A stretch of DNA of 64,000 nucleotides from Roseibium salinum (GCF_026240905.1 NZ_JAPEVI010000003.1:434001-498000); one strand, 5' to 3'; counted from the stretch's first letter, positions 34,396 to 43,380 are shown. Notes: generated by a model from the sequence alone, not told the origin. Translations and numbers: made by a program.

Positions 34396-35769
34396 ATGTC
34401 CTTCAAAAACAACAGCTTCCTGAAATCAGATTCGTTCCTCTTTATTGATAGAAATGGCGATGGTGTTCCCGATTTCATTGCCTTTCCTGAAAATCAAGAC
34501 GCCGGAGGGCAGGCCGCCGGCGAGACGGTCGCCGGATTGTTTGATGACAGTTTCGATTTCTGGTTCGACAGAGGCCCTGCGGATGACAGCTCCGATGTTG
34601 CGCCCGTGAGCTGGTCAGACGACGGCAAGCCTTCTTTCGATCCCGCATCCGAAGGCGATGAAACCGGCGAACCGATGCTTGAGACCGACGGCGACAGTGA
34701 CGGCGCCGGAATGGGCGCGTCCGATATGTTTTCGGCCGGTTCATCCGGTTTCGGCGGCTCCTTTTCCCCTGGGGAACATCGCGGCTTCGGCGGGTCGCGC
34801 TCCGGAAGAAACGAGATTGATTTCGGCGACGGGTTCGGGTCGGCCAAGGGCGGTAACGGCAAGGGCGGCGGCAACACCGACGGGGAGACTGACGACGGCA
34901 CGGGCGGCAGCAATGGCGGTGGAAACGGCGGCGGCAAAGGCGGCGGCAAGAACGATGGCGGCACTGACGGTGGCACGGATGGCAGCACAGACGGCGGAAC
35001 GGGCGGGACGTTGCTGAACAGCTACACCTCCGGTTCGGCCGACGGCTCGGGGTTCAACATCGAGATCAGTTTCGGCGGCACCTGGACCGTGGCCCTGCAG
35101 CAGAGCTTCCTGGACGCGGCCGACCTTCTGTCGACCATCATTCTCGGCGACATTACCGACGTCTACTACAATGGCGCGGTGATCGACGATATACGGATCG
35201 ACGCGACGCTGACCGACATCGACGGCACAGGCGGCATTCTGGGCCAGGCCGGCCCGACCACCTACCGGACGGCCGACTTCCTGCCTGCCGCCGGCATCAT
35301 GGAATTCGACATCGCCGACGCGGAAGACTTCGACGCGATGGCCATGTTCAACGACATCGTGTTCCACGAAATGGTCCACGTGCTGGGCTTCGGCACGATG
35401 TGGGACTACATGGGGCTGGTCACCAGCAACGCCTACGGCACCATGGAATTCAACGGCGCCAACGCCGACCTTGCCTTCGCTTTCGAATTCGGCGCGGACA
35501 CGGTTTCCGTGGAAACGGACGGTGGAGCCGGCACGGCCGGCGGCCACTGGAACGAGGGTCCCCTCCCGGGTCTTGCGGATACCGACGGCTTTGATTTCGG
35601 CAACGAGATCATGACCGGTTTCATCAACACGAGCGGGAACTACCTGTCGAACACAACGATCGCCGCCCTGGAAGACATGGGCTATGACACGGTTTTCGAC
35701 CCCGGCAATCCTTTGGCGGCGACAAGCGGACTGGACCTGTCGATCTTCTCGGATCATCTGATCGCCTGA
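34396..35769 (+). CDS. leishmanolysin-like secreted metalloprotease
   Basis: 457 residues. The zinc motif HEMVHVLGFG is at about 324-333, a third His occurs in AGGHWNEGPLPG (about 384), and the family ending EIMTGFINTSGNYLSNTTIA then ALEDMGYDT is present, as in bacterial M8 leishmanolysin-like enzymes. The N-terminal 210 residues contain a calcium-loop-like D-R-N-G-D-G-V-P-D segment and long Asp/Gly-rich low-complexity repeats (GGGNGGGKGGGKNDGGTDGG). There is no Sec signal; the C-terminal end (LDLSIFSDHLIA) resembles type I secretion tails. ATG 34396 (MSFKNNSF) is the likely start. Substrate unknown. Confidence 0.78.
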   Translation: MSFKNNSFLKSDSFLFIDRNGDGVPDFIAFPENQDAGGQAAGETVAGLFDDSFDFWFDRGPADDSSDVAPVSWSDDGKPSFDPASEGDETGEPMLETDGDSDGAGMGASDMFSAGSSGFGGSFSPGEHRGFGGSRSGRNEIDFGDGFGSAKGGNGKGGGNTDGETDDGTGGSNGGGNGGGKGGGKNDGGTDGGTDGSTDGGTGGTLLNSYTSGSADGSGFNIEISFGGTWTVALQQSFLDAADLLSTIILGDITDVYYNGAVIDDIRIDATLTDIDGTGGILGQAGPTTYRTADFLPAAGIMEFDIADAEDFDAMAMFNDIVFHEMVHVLGFGTMWDYMGLVTSNAYGTMEFNGANADLAFAFEFGADTVSVETDGGAGTAGGHWNEGPLPGLADTDGFDFGNEIMTGFINTSGNYLSNTTIAALEDMGYDTVFDPGNPLAATSGLDLSIFSDHLIA

Positions 35770-35803
35770 GCCCGGCAGGGCCGCAGCGATTATCTCTTGA
35801 AAC

Positions 35804-35836
35804 GACCCCGGGCGCACGCAAGTGGCGCCCGGGGTC
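35804..35836 (+). terminator. hairpin terminator after the protease gene
   Basis: Perfect 12-bp stem gaccccgggcgc/gcgcccggggtc with a 9-base loop, 34 bases after the protease stop. Followed by TGCTCGTTTG, so only a weak T-rich tail. Confidence 0.7.
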
Positions 35837-36065
35837 TGCTCGTTTGCCGCCGTGCATCAATGCCCGATGCGCCGAGCACCGGCGACCATTCGCTCATTTC
35901 CCCGATTTTTGCTAAACTGGCCGCTCGCCACGGACGCTTGCGGCGAAAGATGTGTTCCTTTCCGTTCCTGTGGTGCGGGCAATGACGCAGCACAGCGGCG
36001 GGGTGCCGGAACATCTCATCAGCCGCAGTCGGGTCGCCGTTCAACGGACAGCTGGGAGCAAAACG

Positions 36066-36587
36066 ATGCCTAACAGGATTCTGGTCGCGATCGACGGGTC
36101 GGACATCGCCAATCGAGCCCTGACTTTCGCTTCGGAAATTTCGGCGAAGATCGGTGGTGATCTGACGATCCTGCACGTTCTCATGCATGGCGAAGCGCGA
36201 GAAGAGCTGGAACATCTTGCCGTCTCGGAGCATCTCATCGCGAAGTCGACCGACGAGGCGCCTCCCAACCCGATCAACCTGCCGCGAAGCATCACGGATA
36301 TCCTGGCGCAGCCTGACGGAGACAAGGCACGTGCGGTGTCGGAGATCGGCGATTACATCATCGAATGTGCACGGGTGGTCGCCCAGGAGGCAGGCGCCAG
36401 GAACATCCGCACAAGGATCGAAAGCGGAGACTATGCCGATGAGATCCTCAGGGTTGCCTCCGACATCGATGCGGATCTGCTTGTGCTGGGGCGCAGGGGA
36501 CTGAGCCGCGTCCGCTCGGTTCTGTTCGGCAGCGTATCGGACAAGGTCGTACAGAAGGCCGAATGCGATATAACCGTGATCCGGTGA
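36066..36587 (+). CDS. universal stress protein, UspA family
   Basis: 173 residues, one Usp domain. The N-terminus RILVAIDGSDIANRALTFAS and the C-terminal ATP-binding motif G-x2-G-x9-G-S-V-S (VLGRRGLSRVRSVLFGSVSD) with KVVQKAECDITVIR are typical of ATP-binding Usp proteins. An insertion of about 25 residues (EAPPNPINLPRSITDILAQP) lies in the middle. The start is ATG 36066, with GGGAG upstream. It lies 214 bases before corA on the same strand. Confidence 0.9.
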   Translation: MPNRILVAIDGSDIANRALTFASEISAKIGGDLTILHVLMHGEAREELEHLAVSEHLIAKSTDEAPPNPINLPRSITDILAQPDGDKARAVSEIGDYIIECARVVAQEAGARNIRTRIESGDYADEILRVASDIDADLLVLGRRGLSRVRSVLFGSVSDKVVQKAECDITVIR

Positions 36588-36801
36588 CGCCCGGCACGGC
36601 CCCGACACGCATTGTGGATCCGTACGCTGGACCGTCCGCACACCGCGCGCGGCGGGCCGTCGTCCCGAAATTCAAGCAACACATGGGCCAGACAACGGGT
36701 CGGCGTCGCGGCCGGAATGAATCCGGTTGATGGCGTCGCCCAACTTTTGCGACTGTTCATGGCGATACCCACAGCCCCTGTCCCCGCGCGGAGGAACGCC
36801 C

Positions 36802-37770
36802 ATGATCAAGACCTACAGCATCGCCGAAAGCCGCCTTGTCTCCGATGAAAACACGTCCAGTCCCGACCTGAACGCCGTCTGGATCGACCTGCAGGATCCC
36901 GGTCCGGAGGAGGTAGCACCGCTTGGCGAGTGCCTGGGTATCACCATTCCGGACCGGGCCGACATGGAGGAAATCGAGATTTCCTCGCGTCTCTACCGGG
37001 AAAACGGCGCCGCCTTCATGACGGCGATCCTGCCGGCGCAGACCGACGATGACGACCCCGAGATGGCGCCCGTCTCGTTCATCCTGTCCGGCAAGCAACT
37101 GATCACGGTGCGGTACCATGACCCGCGCGCCTTCACGACCTTTCCGACCCAGGCACAGAGGACGGCCATGAAGCTGCCCGATGCGGAGACGGTTCTGGTC
37201 GGACTTCTCGAGGCGATCATCGACAGGCTGGCAGACGTGCTGGAAAGGGCGGGGCGCGACGTCGACGCCATTTCGGCGCTGATCTTCCGCAAGGCGGAAA
37301 GGAAGGCGGCGCCAAGGGATTTTCAGGACGTTCTTGAGGAGATCGGCCGCAAGGGCGACCTGAACTCCAACATCCGCGACAGCCTCGCGACGCTCGAGCG
37401 GCTGGCGGGTTTCCTTGGTCATGTAGCGTTGGAACGGGACTGCTCTCCGAACCTGCGCGAGCGCATACGCACCCTTTCCGGGGATGCCCGCTCGCTCACC
37501 GACCATTCCGGATTCCTGTCGCAGAAGATCACCTTCATGCTCGAGGCGAGCCTCGGCATGATCAATATCGAGCAGAACGCCACGATCAAGATCTTCTCCG
37601 TGGTCGCCGTCGTCTTCCTGCCGCCGACGCTGATCGCCTCGATCTACGGCATGAACTTCGACCACATGCCGGAACTTTCCTGGCTTTTCGGCTATCCGTT
37701 CGCGATCGGGCTGATGATCTCGGCGGCGATCCTGCCCTACCTCTACTTCAAGCACCGCGGCTGGCTGTAA
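36802..37770 (+). CDS. CorA-family divalent cation channel
   Basis: 322 residues: a large cytoplasmic N-terminal funnel with long helices (RLADVLERAGRDVDAISALI, LATLERLAGFLGHVALERDC), then two C-terminal membrane segments (IKIFSVVAVVFLPPTLIASI; PFAIGLMISAAILPYLYFKH) separated by the signature Y-G-M-N-F. It conducts Mg2+ (also Co2+/Ni2+). The start is ATG 36802 after GGAGG; the frame extends upstream but without conservation. Confidence 0.93.
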   Translation: MIKTYSIAESRLVSDENTSSPDLNAVWIDLQDPGPEEVAPLGECLGITIPDRADMEEIEISSRLYRENGAAFMTAILPAQTDDDDPEMAPVSFILSGKQLITVRYHDPRAFTTFPTQAQRTAMKLPDAETVLVGLLEAIIDRLADVLERAGRDVDAISALIFRKAERKAAPRDFQDVLEEIGRKGDLNSNIRDSLATLERLAGFLGHVALERDCSPNLRERIRTLSGDARSLTDHSGFLSQKITFMLEASLGMINIEQNATIKIFSVVAVVFLPPTLIASIYGMNFDHMPELSWLFGYPFAIGLMISAAILPYLYFKHRGWL

Positions 37771-37833
37771 TGCCGCGGTCCCGCGTCCGCATCGCCGGTC
37801 GTGGCCGGCGGACCTCACGCCTCGACGACGAAA

Positions 37834-38256
37834 TCACTCGGCCCCGTGCAGAATGGCCTCGTGGGGCGTCTCGTTCAGCGCCGGCCGGTTGTCCCTGCTG
37901 CGGATGACCAGCCATGCAAAGAGCAGCATGTCGGCAAGCAGGACAATCGAACTGATGGCCGCCAGAGGTTCCGCCTCAGGAGTGACTGCGTAGATAAGAC
38001 CGATGCCGGCGGCCAGCGTGATCGAGGCCAGGGCCCAGACGGCCACCTGGACGATGGCGAGGCGGTTGCGGTCAAGGTTGGGGTGCTGCCGGTAGAACAG
38101 CCCCATCACGAACAGCGAGACCCACCCGAGCAGGTTCAGGTGGGCGTGGGCCGGGGCGGTGGAATGATCGTGGCTGATCGCCATGGCAATTCCCCAGCCC
38201 ATGCCGAAAACGGCAATCAGGACGGCGAGGGTGAAGGCCGATCTCGAAGCGGTCAT
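37834..38256 (-). CDS. small membrane protein with H-x-H-x-N-L-L-G-W motif
   Basis: 140 residues and four membrane segments (AFTLAVLIAVFGMGWGIAMA; LNLLGWVSLFVMGLFYRQHP; IVQVAVWALASITLAAGIGL; LAAISSIVLLADMLLFAWLV). The segment APAHAHLNLLGWVSLFVMGL resembles the haem-ligand helix of cytochrome-oxidase-I-like and NnrS-like proteins, and short proteins like this are often labelled cytochrome-c-oxidase-like in related genomes. The function is unknown. It converges on corA. Confidence 0.6.
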   Translation of the reverse strand: MTASRSAFTLAVLIAVFGMGWGIAMAISHDHSTAPAHAHLNLLGWVSLFVMGLFYRQHPNLDRNRLAIVQVAVWALASITLAAGIGLIYAVTPEAEPLAAISSIVLLADMLLFAWLVIRSRDNRPALNETPHEAILHGAE

Positions 38257-38409
38257 CGTCGTTTCCTTCCAATCAGGCGGCCGAAAGCACGGGAGGACCT
38301 GCGGTCCCGATGCTGTTTGCAGGGGTCTTGTTATTCAGCCCATGACCAATTCATACTTTGTCTTGTCCGCCGCGCCGAATTTCAAATTTGTATCGGGTCA
38401 ATCACTGGA

Positions 38410-39348
38410 ATGAATTTCGCGAGTTTCGATCTGAATCTGCTGCGTGTCTTCGATGCGCTGATGCGCGAACGCAGCGCGACGCGCGCGGGCGAGATGATCG
38501 GCCTGAGCCAGCCCGCGGTCAGCAATGCCCTGTCGCGGCTGAGACACCATTTCGCCGACGAGCTGTTCGTTCGGCGCGGCAACGACATGGTGCCGACGCC
38601 GCGCGCCGAGGCTCTGGCGACGACGATACAGAAGGCGCTTCAGGAGATCGAAGGCGCCATCATGGACGAGGAGCCGTTCCGGCCCGAAGAGCTGGAGCGG
38701 GTTTTCACGCTGTGCGGAGCGGATTTCTTTGCGACGCTCATCCTGCCGAAGCTCCATCTGCAGGTTGCCCGGACGTCTCCGGGGGTTACGCTGCGCATGA
38801 TCGAGGGAGCGACGGGCGAGGTGGAAACGCTCCTGCGGGACAGTACGGTCGACATGGCACTTGAACGCGACATGCCGATGGATGCCGACTGGGTATCGAG
38901 CGCGGCGCTCATGCAGTCGGAATTCCGGATCGTGGCGGCCGAAGATCATCTCCGGATCAGGGATTGCGGGATTATGCCGGGAAGTGCTCTGCCGCTCGAT
39001 CTTTATTGCGAGCTCTCGCACGCCCTGCGCTCGGTGGACGGCAGCCTGAATGGCGTTGTCGATACGGCGCTGGCGGGTGTCGGCCGCAGCCGGCGTGTCG
39101 TTCTGGCGTTGCCGCATTTCCACGCTGTGGCCGTTGCCGTTTCAAAGAGCCGGCTGGTAGCCGCGCTGCCCCGACAATTGGCGGAAGATACGGCGTCCGC
39201 TCTCGGCTTGGCGATATACCGCCCTCCGGTCGACATCCCGCCGCAGAAACTGCGCCTCTACTGGCATCGCCGGCACGACCGGTCCCCGGTTCACAAATGG
39301 CTTCGAACGCAGATTTTCAGGACCGTCGAGGCCATGGCCGCGCCCTGA
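38410..39348 (+). CDS. LysR-family transcriptional regulator
   Basis: 312 residues. The N-terminal winged helix (FDLNLLRVFDALMRERSATR, then AGEMIGLSQPAVSNALSRLR, FADELFVRRGNDMVPTPRAE) is the NodD/LeuO-like subgroup pattern. An effector domain follows (RVFTLCGADFFATLILPKLH). The frame remains open far upstream, but homology begins at ATG 38410. Divergent from the small membrane protein gene at 37834-38256. Its target is not evident. Confidence 0.88.
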   Translation: MNFASFDLNLLRVFDALMRERSATRAGEMIGLSQPAVSNALSRLRHHFADELFVRRGNDMVPTPRAEALATTIQKALQEIEGAIMDEEPFRPEELERVFTLCGADFFATLILPKLHLQVARTSPGVTLRMIEGATGEVETLLRDSTVDMALERDMPMDADWVSSAALMQSEFRIVAAEDHLRIRDCGIMPGSALPLDLYCELSHALRSVDGSLNGVVDTALAGVGRSRRVVLALPHFHAVAVAVSKSRLVAALPRQLAEDTASALGLAIYRPPVDIPPQKLRLYWHRRHDRSPVHKWLRTQIFRTVEAMAAP

Positions 39349-39372
39349 TCCGCCGCCCGGAAAACTGCCGTC

Positions 39373-40284
39373 TCAGCCCGTTGCCGCCATCCCGGACCGG
39401 ATCATCCCGTCCCGCTGGACCTCTGCGAATATCCAGTCACGAAAGGCCCGGACCATCGGGTCGGCGGCACGCGCCTCGGTATAGGCCACGGAGTATATGA
39501 CGATCGGCATCGTCACCGTGTCGAACAGTCGGACCAGCCGTCCCGACGCCACCGTGCCGCGCACCATCGCGTCATAAGCCAGCGACACGCCCTGGCTCTT
39601 CTCCGCCGCGGTGGTCGCCAGTTCGCAATTCGGGAAGACCGGTCCGCGAGGCATCTCGGGTGGTGCCAGGCCGGCGGCCGTGAACCATTCCTCCCAGGCG
39701 TCCCCCGTTTCGTCGTGCATCAGCCGGAGGCGAAGCAGGTCGTCGGGCTTGCGGATATTCTCGCGCGCCAGCAGGTCCGGGCTGACAACCGGATAGCGGT
39801 GCGACGACATCAGCCGTTCGCTCCTCACGCCCGGCACCGGATCGTCGCTCCACTGAATGACCAGATCGCTGTCGTTGACGGAAAAATCCACCGACGGTGC
39901 GCCGGAGGAGACGCGCAGGCGCACCCGGTCGCCGAAGCTCAGCCGGTCCAGTCTCGGCACAAGCCAGCGCGCCGCAAAGCCCGGCGTGCACAGAACCCGG
40001 AACGGCCGTTGGCCCGCCTCCTGAACGGCGCGGGTCGTTTCCTCGAAACTGTTGAGAAGATGCGTCAGCTTGCCCGCATAACCGCGGCCCGTCAGCGTCA
40101 GGTCCATCCCGTTGCCCTTGCGCTCAAACAGCGCCGTGTCGAGATATTCCTCCAGCGCCCGGATCTGATGGCTGACAGCCGAAGGCGACAGGCACAACTC
40201 GTCCGCAGCCTTCTTGAAGCTCTTGTGACGCGCGGCCGCCTCGAAGGCACGAACCGCCGCAAACGGTGGAAACCTGCGGCCCAT
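39373..40284 (-). CDS. LysR-family transcriptional regulator, GcvA-like
   Basis: 303 residues. The DNA-binding domain PPFAAVRAFEAAARHKSFKK, then AADELCLSPSAVSHQIRALE and EYLDTALFERKGNGMDLTLT, is of the GcvA/AmpR type, followed by a substrate-binding domain (PFRVLCTPGFAARWLVPRLD). I chose ATG 40284. Divergent from the DUF6647-like gene, with a palindrome at 40309-40324 between them. Confidence 0.88.
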   Translation of the reverse strand: MGRRFPPFAAVRAFEAAARHKSFKKAADELCLSPSAVSHQIRALEEYLDTALFERKGNGMDLTLTGRGYAGKLTHLLNSFEETTRAVQEAGQRPFRVLCTPGFAARWLVPRLDRLSFGDRVRLRVSSGAPSVDFSVNDSDLVIQWSDDPVPGVRSERLMSSHRYPVVSPDLLARENIRKPDDLLRLRLMHDETGDAWEEWFTAAGLAPPEMPRGPVFPNCELATTAAEKSQGVSLAYDAMVRGTVASGRLVRLFDTVTMPIVIYSVAYTEARAADPMVRAFRDWIFAEVQRDGMIRSGMAATG

Positions 40285-40308
40285 AGGAAGTGAATTCCCT
40301 TCAGCAGG

Positions 40309-40324
40309 AGGTGAATTTTCACCT
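40309..40324. promoter_or_regulatory. palindrome AGGTGAA-TT-TTCACCT, probable LysR operator
   Basis: 7-bp perfect arms around 2 bases, 24 bases upstream of the LysR start and 65 bases before the divergent exported-protein gene. A LysR regulator commonly binds such a site to control itself and its divergent partner. Confidence 0.5.
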
Positions 40325-40389
40325 TTTGTGTCTGTTGCACGACGATCGTAGCATTCCCTCAGCAAATTCCAAAATCAGCGGAGGCCGTC

Positions 40390-40932
40390 ATGGCACTCGG
40401 ACACCTCGCCGGACTGCGTCTGGCGTGCACCCTCCAGCTTTGCCTTCTTGCAGTCCTGGCTCCGGCTGCCGCCCAGCCGGCCGAACCTGCGGCCCTGCAG
40501 GACGCCGGCGACATGCCCGGCCTTGTCGGCCATCTCCAGGACTGGCTGGACGACAACACGTCATTGCCGCGACGCGAGGAGGCGGCGGCGATCCGCTGGA
40601 TGGATGCGGGCCCGTTCCTGTTTCCAGCGGACGCGGTGCGGGTCGCTCACGACAGCAATCCGCGCGGATATTACGACGCGGACCGCAAGACCATCTGGCT
40701 GGTGCGCCCGTGGAGCCCGCGCAACCCGGTGGACGTCAGCGTGCTGCTGCACGAACTGGTCCATCACAGGCAGGCCGCGGCGGGGCACTGGTATTGCCCC
40801 GGGGCCCAGGAACTGCCCGCCTACAGGCTGCAACAGGCATGGCTCGACGGGTTCGGGCTCAAGGCAAATGTGAACTGGATCGCGGTGGTGCTGGAAAGCG
40901 GCTGTACGCCGCGGGACATTCATCCCGATTGA
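40390..40932 (+). CDS. exported zincin-like protein (DUF6647-like)
   Basis: 180 residues. A signal peptide (LACTLQLCLLAVLAPAAAQP) and H-E-L-V-H-H (LLHELVHHRQAAAGHWYCPG) indicate an H-E-x-x-H metal site, preceded by YYDADRKTIWLVRPWSPRNP. This pattern matches small exported alphaproteobacterial proteins catalogued as DUF6647. Peptidase activity is plausible but unproven. Two late cysteines (WYCPG, ESGCTP) may pair. Likely regulated by the divergent LysR gene. Confidence 0.7.
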   Translation: MALGHLAGLRLACTLQLCLLAVLAPAAAQPAEPAALQDAGDMPGLVGHLQDWLDDNTSLPRREEAAAIRWMDAGPFLFPADAVRVAHDSNPRGYYDADRKTIWLVRPWSPRNPVDVSVLLHELVHHRQAAAGHWYCPGAQELPAYRLQQAWLDGFGLKANVNWIAVVLESGCTPRDIHPD

Positions 40933-40938
40933 GCCGCC

Positions 40939-41742
40939 TCAAACCCGCTTCCCGCGCACCAGCAGTGCCTGCCGGGGAATGACCAGCCCGACTTCCGTCT
41001 CGTATTTTCGGTGCAGCGCCTCGAAGGCCTCGCGGAACTCCGCGCGCCGCGCGTCGGGCAGGGCGGCGTGGGTGGCGGCGACAGGGCCGAAGCCCCGGAG
41101 GTATTCGTGCCAGACGGCGGCCGGATCCGGGGCGTAGAAAGTGGTGGTCTGTCTTCGCCAGCCGATCCGGAAGTCGTCCGCGAACATCTGTTGCAGCCAG
41201 TCCGGCCGTCCCCAGTCGAAGGGGGAGGAAGCCGGGCGCGGGGCGTCGGAGAAGGCGGCGATGAGGTTGAAGAAGCCGGCAATGTAGCCCTCCGTTTCAT
41301 CCGCCCAGGTGGCCAGCGCAAAGCGGCCGCCGGGCTTCAGCACGCGCGCCATCTCCCTTGCGGCCGCGGCCGGGTCATCGGAGAAGATGACGCCGTAGGT
41401 CGAGATGATGCCGTCGAAGGACTTCTCCTCAAAGGGCAGGGCTTCGGCAGGGGCCGGCAGAAACTGCGGGCGCGGGTCCTGATGCTGCGTAAGGGCCTTT
41501 GCCGCCGCAATCATGCCGGGGGCGATGTCGATGCCGGTCACGGAGGCGCCGCGTCCGGCCGCAAGGCGCGCCGCCCAGCCGGTGCCCGTGCCGATGTCGA
41601 GGATCCGTTCCCCGGGCCTTGGCCAGAGCATCTGCACGGCGTGGGAAATGGTGTCGGAGAGGCCGAAGGATATCCCGTCATAGGCCTTGCCGGTGCTGCC
41701 CCACATGGTCGCTGCGGGGTTGTCGGTGACGATGGTGTTCAT
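40939..41742 (-). CDS. class I SAM-dependent methyltransferase
   Basis: 267 residues. Motif I ERILDIGTGTGWAARLAAGR, then GIDIAPGMIAAAK, the PAEALPFEEKSFDGIISTYG block and MARVLKPGGRFALATWADET define a UbiE/Methyltransf_11-type fold. The substrate is unknown. Divergent from an HxlR-type regulator, with a perfect palindrome in between; regulated expression in response to a small molecule is likely. Confidence 0.88.
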   Translation of the reverse strand: MNTIVTDNPAATMWGSTGKAYDGISFGLSDTISHAVQMLWPRPGERILDIGTGTGWAARLAAGRGASVTGIDIAPGMIAAAKALTQHQDPRPQFLPAPAEALPFEEKSFDGIISTYGVIFSDDPAAAAREMARVLKPGGRFALATWADETEGYIAGFFNLIAAFSDAPRPASSPFDWGRPDWLQQMFADDFRIGWRRQTTTFYAPDPAAVWHEYLRGFGPVAATHAALPDARRAEFREAFEALHRKYETEVGLVIPRQALLVRGKRV

Positions 41743-41798
41743 GACGTCCTCCTCGCGCCGTTGTCCCGGCCATTGTGTTTCATGGCCCGGCTTGCGCG

Positions 41799-41819
41799 AT
41801 ACTCCACGATCTGGAGTAT
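41799..41819. promoter_or_regulatory. operator palindrome ATACTCCA-N5-TGGAGTAT
   Basis: Perfect 8-bp inverted repeat with a 5-base spacer, 57 bases upstream of the methyltransferase start and 50 bases upstream of the HxlR-type gene. Probable binding site of that regulator, controlling both genes. Confidence 0.72.
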
Positions 41820-41868
41820 TTTCCGCCCGGCGTCGCTGCTATGCTGGTCGAGACTGACGGAGGGTCCG

Positions 41869-42612
41869 ATGAAGAGCTACGGCCAGTTCTGTCCGATCGC
41901 CAAGGCCGCGGAAATCTTCTGCGAACGCTGGACCGCGCTGGTGCTTCGCAATCTCGGCGCCGGGGCCTGCCGCTTCAACGACATCCATCGCGGCGTGCCG
42001 CACATGTCGGCAACCCTGCTCGCCCGGCGGCTGCGCCAGCTGGAGGACGAGGGGCTGGTCGAGCGCCGGCGCAGCGCCAGCGGAAAGAGCTGGACCTACT
42101 ACCTGACGGATGCGGGCGCGGAGTTCCTGCCCCTGGTCGGGGCGCTGGCGGTCTGGGGCCAGCGTTGGACGCGCCGCGATCTGGAGGAGGGCGAAATCGA
42201 TCTCGGCCTGCTGATCTGGGGACTGGAATATTCCGTTGACCCGGCCGCTTTCGGCACAGGGCGGACCGTCCTCCGGCTTGCCGTCACCGACCAGCCGGAA
42301 AACAAGCGGTTCTACTGGTTCGTCTGCGAACGGAAAACGCTGGAACTGTGCGTGTCGGATCCGGGCGGAGCGCCGGATCTTTATCTCGCCGCCAGCCTGC
42401 CGGATCTCATCCACATCTATCGCGGCGACCTTGCGCTCGGTGCCGCCATGGAGACCGGCCGCCTGACCGTCGACGGCCCGCCGCGCCTTGTCCGGCGCCT
42501 GGGCGCCTGGTTCAACTTCGGCACGATGGCACGGACCGGTCAGGCCACGGGCGGGCCGGCAAGGCGCACCGGCGCCGAGCGCGGTCCCGGGCAGGAAAAG
42601 ACCTCATCGTGA
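41869..42612 (+). CDS. HxlR-type winged-helix regulator with C-terminal SCP2-like domain
   Basis: 247 residues. Residues 1-110 are an HxlR winged helix (FCPIAKAAEIFCERWTALVL, LGAGACRFNDIHRGVPHMSA, LLARRLRQLEDEGLVERRRS), with the N-terminal Cys typical of thiol-sensing members. The remaining 130 residues (KTLELCVSDPGGAPDLYLAA, DLIHIYRGDLALGAAMETGR) resemble a sterol-carrier (SCP2-like) fold, which would serve as a hydrophobic ligand sensor. The start is ATG 41869, with GGAGGG upstream; a much longer open frame upstream is non-coding. Confidence 0.82.
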   Translation: MKSYGQFCPIAKAAEIFCERWTALVLRNLGAGACRFNDIHRGVPHMSATLLARRLRQLEDEGLVERRRSASGKSWTYYLTDAGAEFLPLVGALAVWGQRWTRRDLEEGEIDLGLLIWGLEYSVDPAAFGTGRTVLRLAVTDQPENKRFYWFVCERKTLELCVSDPGGAPDLYLAASLPDLIHIYRGDLALGAAMETGRLTVDGPPRLVRRLGAWFNFGTMARTGQATGGPARRTGAERGPGQEKTSS

Positions 42613-42639
42613 GGCGGCGGCGTTGTCAGGGCCGAGGCG

Positions 42640-43185
42640 TCACAAGGGGATGCCGGCAATATGGGCAATCAGCTCCAGGCTGTTGCGGGCGCTGAATTTC
42701 TTCATCAGCCGGGCGCGGTGGACCTCGACGGTGCGCGGGGAGATTTCCAGGGCGCGGGCGATTTCCTTGGAGGTGTGGCCTTCCGCCAGCAGCCTGGCGA
42801 CCTGCCGCTCGCGCCGGCTCATTTCGGCGATCGGGCGGTCCTCGGAGATGTCGGCGAAGGACCAGACGGCACGGGCGAACGGCGCCGCCGGGTCGAGGGA
42901 CTGGCCGCGGACGCGGCACCAGAACAGCTCGCCGCAGCGGCGGCGCATGATGCGCTCGTCCCGGTAGCGGCCGCTGCCGGCCATCCTTTCCGCGCCGGCC
43001 TGGCCGATGCGCACGAACTCGTCCGACGAGGGATAGAGAACGGAAAGGGAGGCGTCCCGCAGCTCGTCCAGCGGGTAACCGAACATCTCGGCAATCCGCG
43101 GATTGCAGCGCCGGATGATGCGGTTTTCGGAGAAAACCAGCCCCACCGGCGCGTTGTCAAAGGCAAGGACTGCCAGGTCCTCCAT
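42640..43185 (-). CDS. PAS-LuxR transcriptional regulator
   Basis: 181 residues. A PAS domain (LAFDNAPVGLVFSENRIIRR, NPRIAEMFGYPLDELRDASL, RAVWSFADISEDRPI) is followed by a LuxR-type helix-turn-helix (MSRRERQVARLLAEGHTSKE, then IARALEISPRTVEVHRARLM). It is shaped like a response-type regulator that senses directly through PAS, without a receiver domain. The ATG at 43185 follows TGGAGTG. Converges on the HxlR gene. Confidence 0.87.
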   Translation of the reverse strand: MEDLAVLAFDNAPVGLVFSENRIIRRCNPRIAEMFGYPLDELRDASLSVLYPSSDEFVRIGQAGAERMAGSGRYRDERIMRRRCGELFWCRVRGQSLDPAAPFARAVWSFADISEDRPIAEMSRRERQVARLLAEGHTSKEIARALEISPRTVEVHRARLMKKFSARNSLELIAHIAGIPL

Positions 43186-43380
43186 CGTCACTCCATTACG
43201 TATATCGACGGAATATCCCCCCGCCTGCCGCGATAGTATCAATGACGCCGCCGGACCGAACCGCTTTCATTGACGATGAACAGAAAAAGCGGATGGTTCC
43301 GAGCGCTTGACGGGACACCCGCAACCGCATGCCGGGAGGGCATTCAGGTTGTTCGTCGCAGGGTGCCCGGGGCTGCGGGC

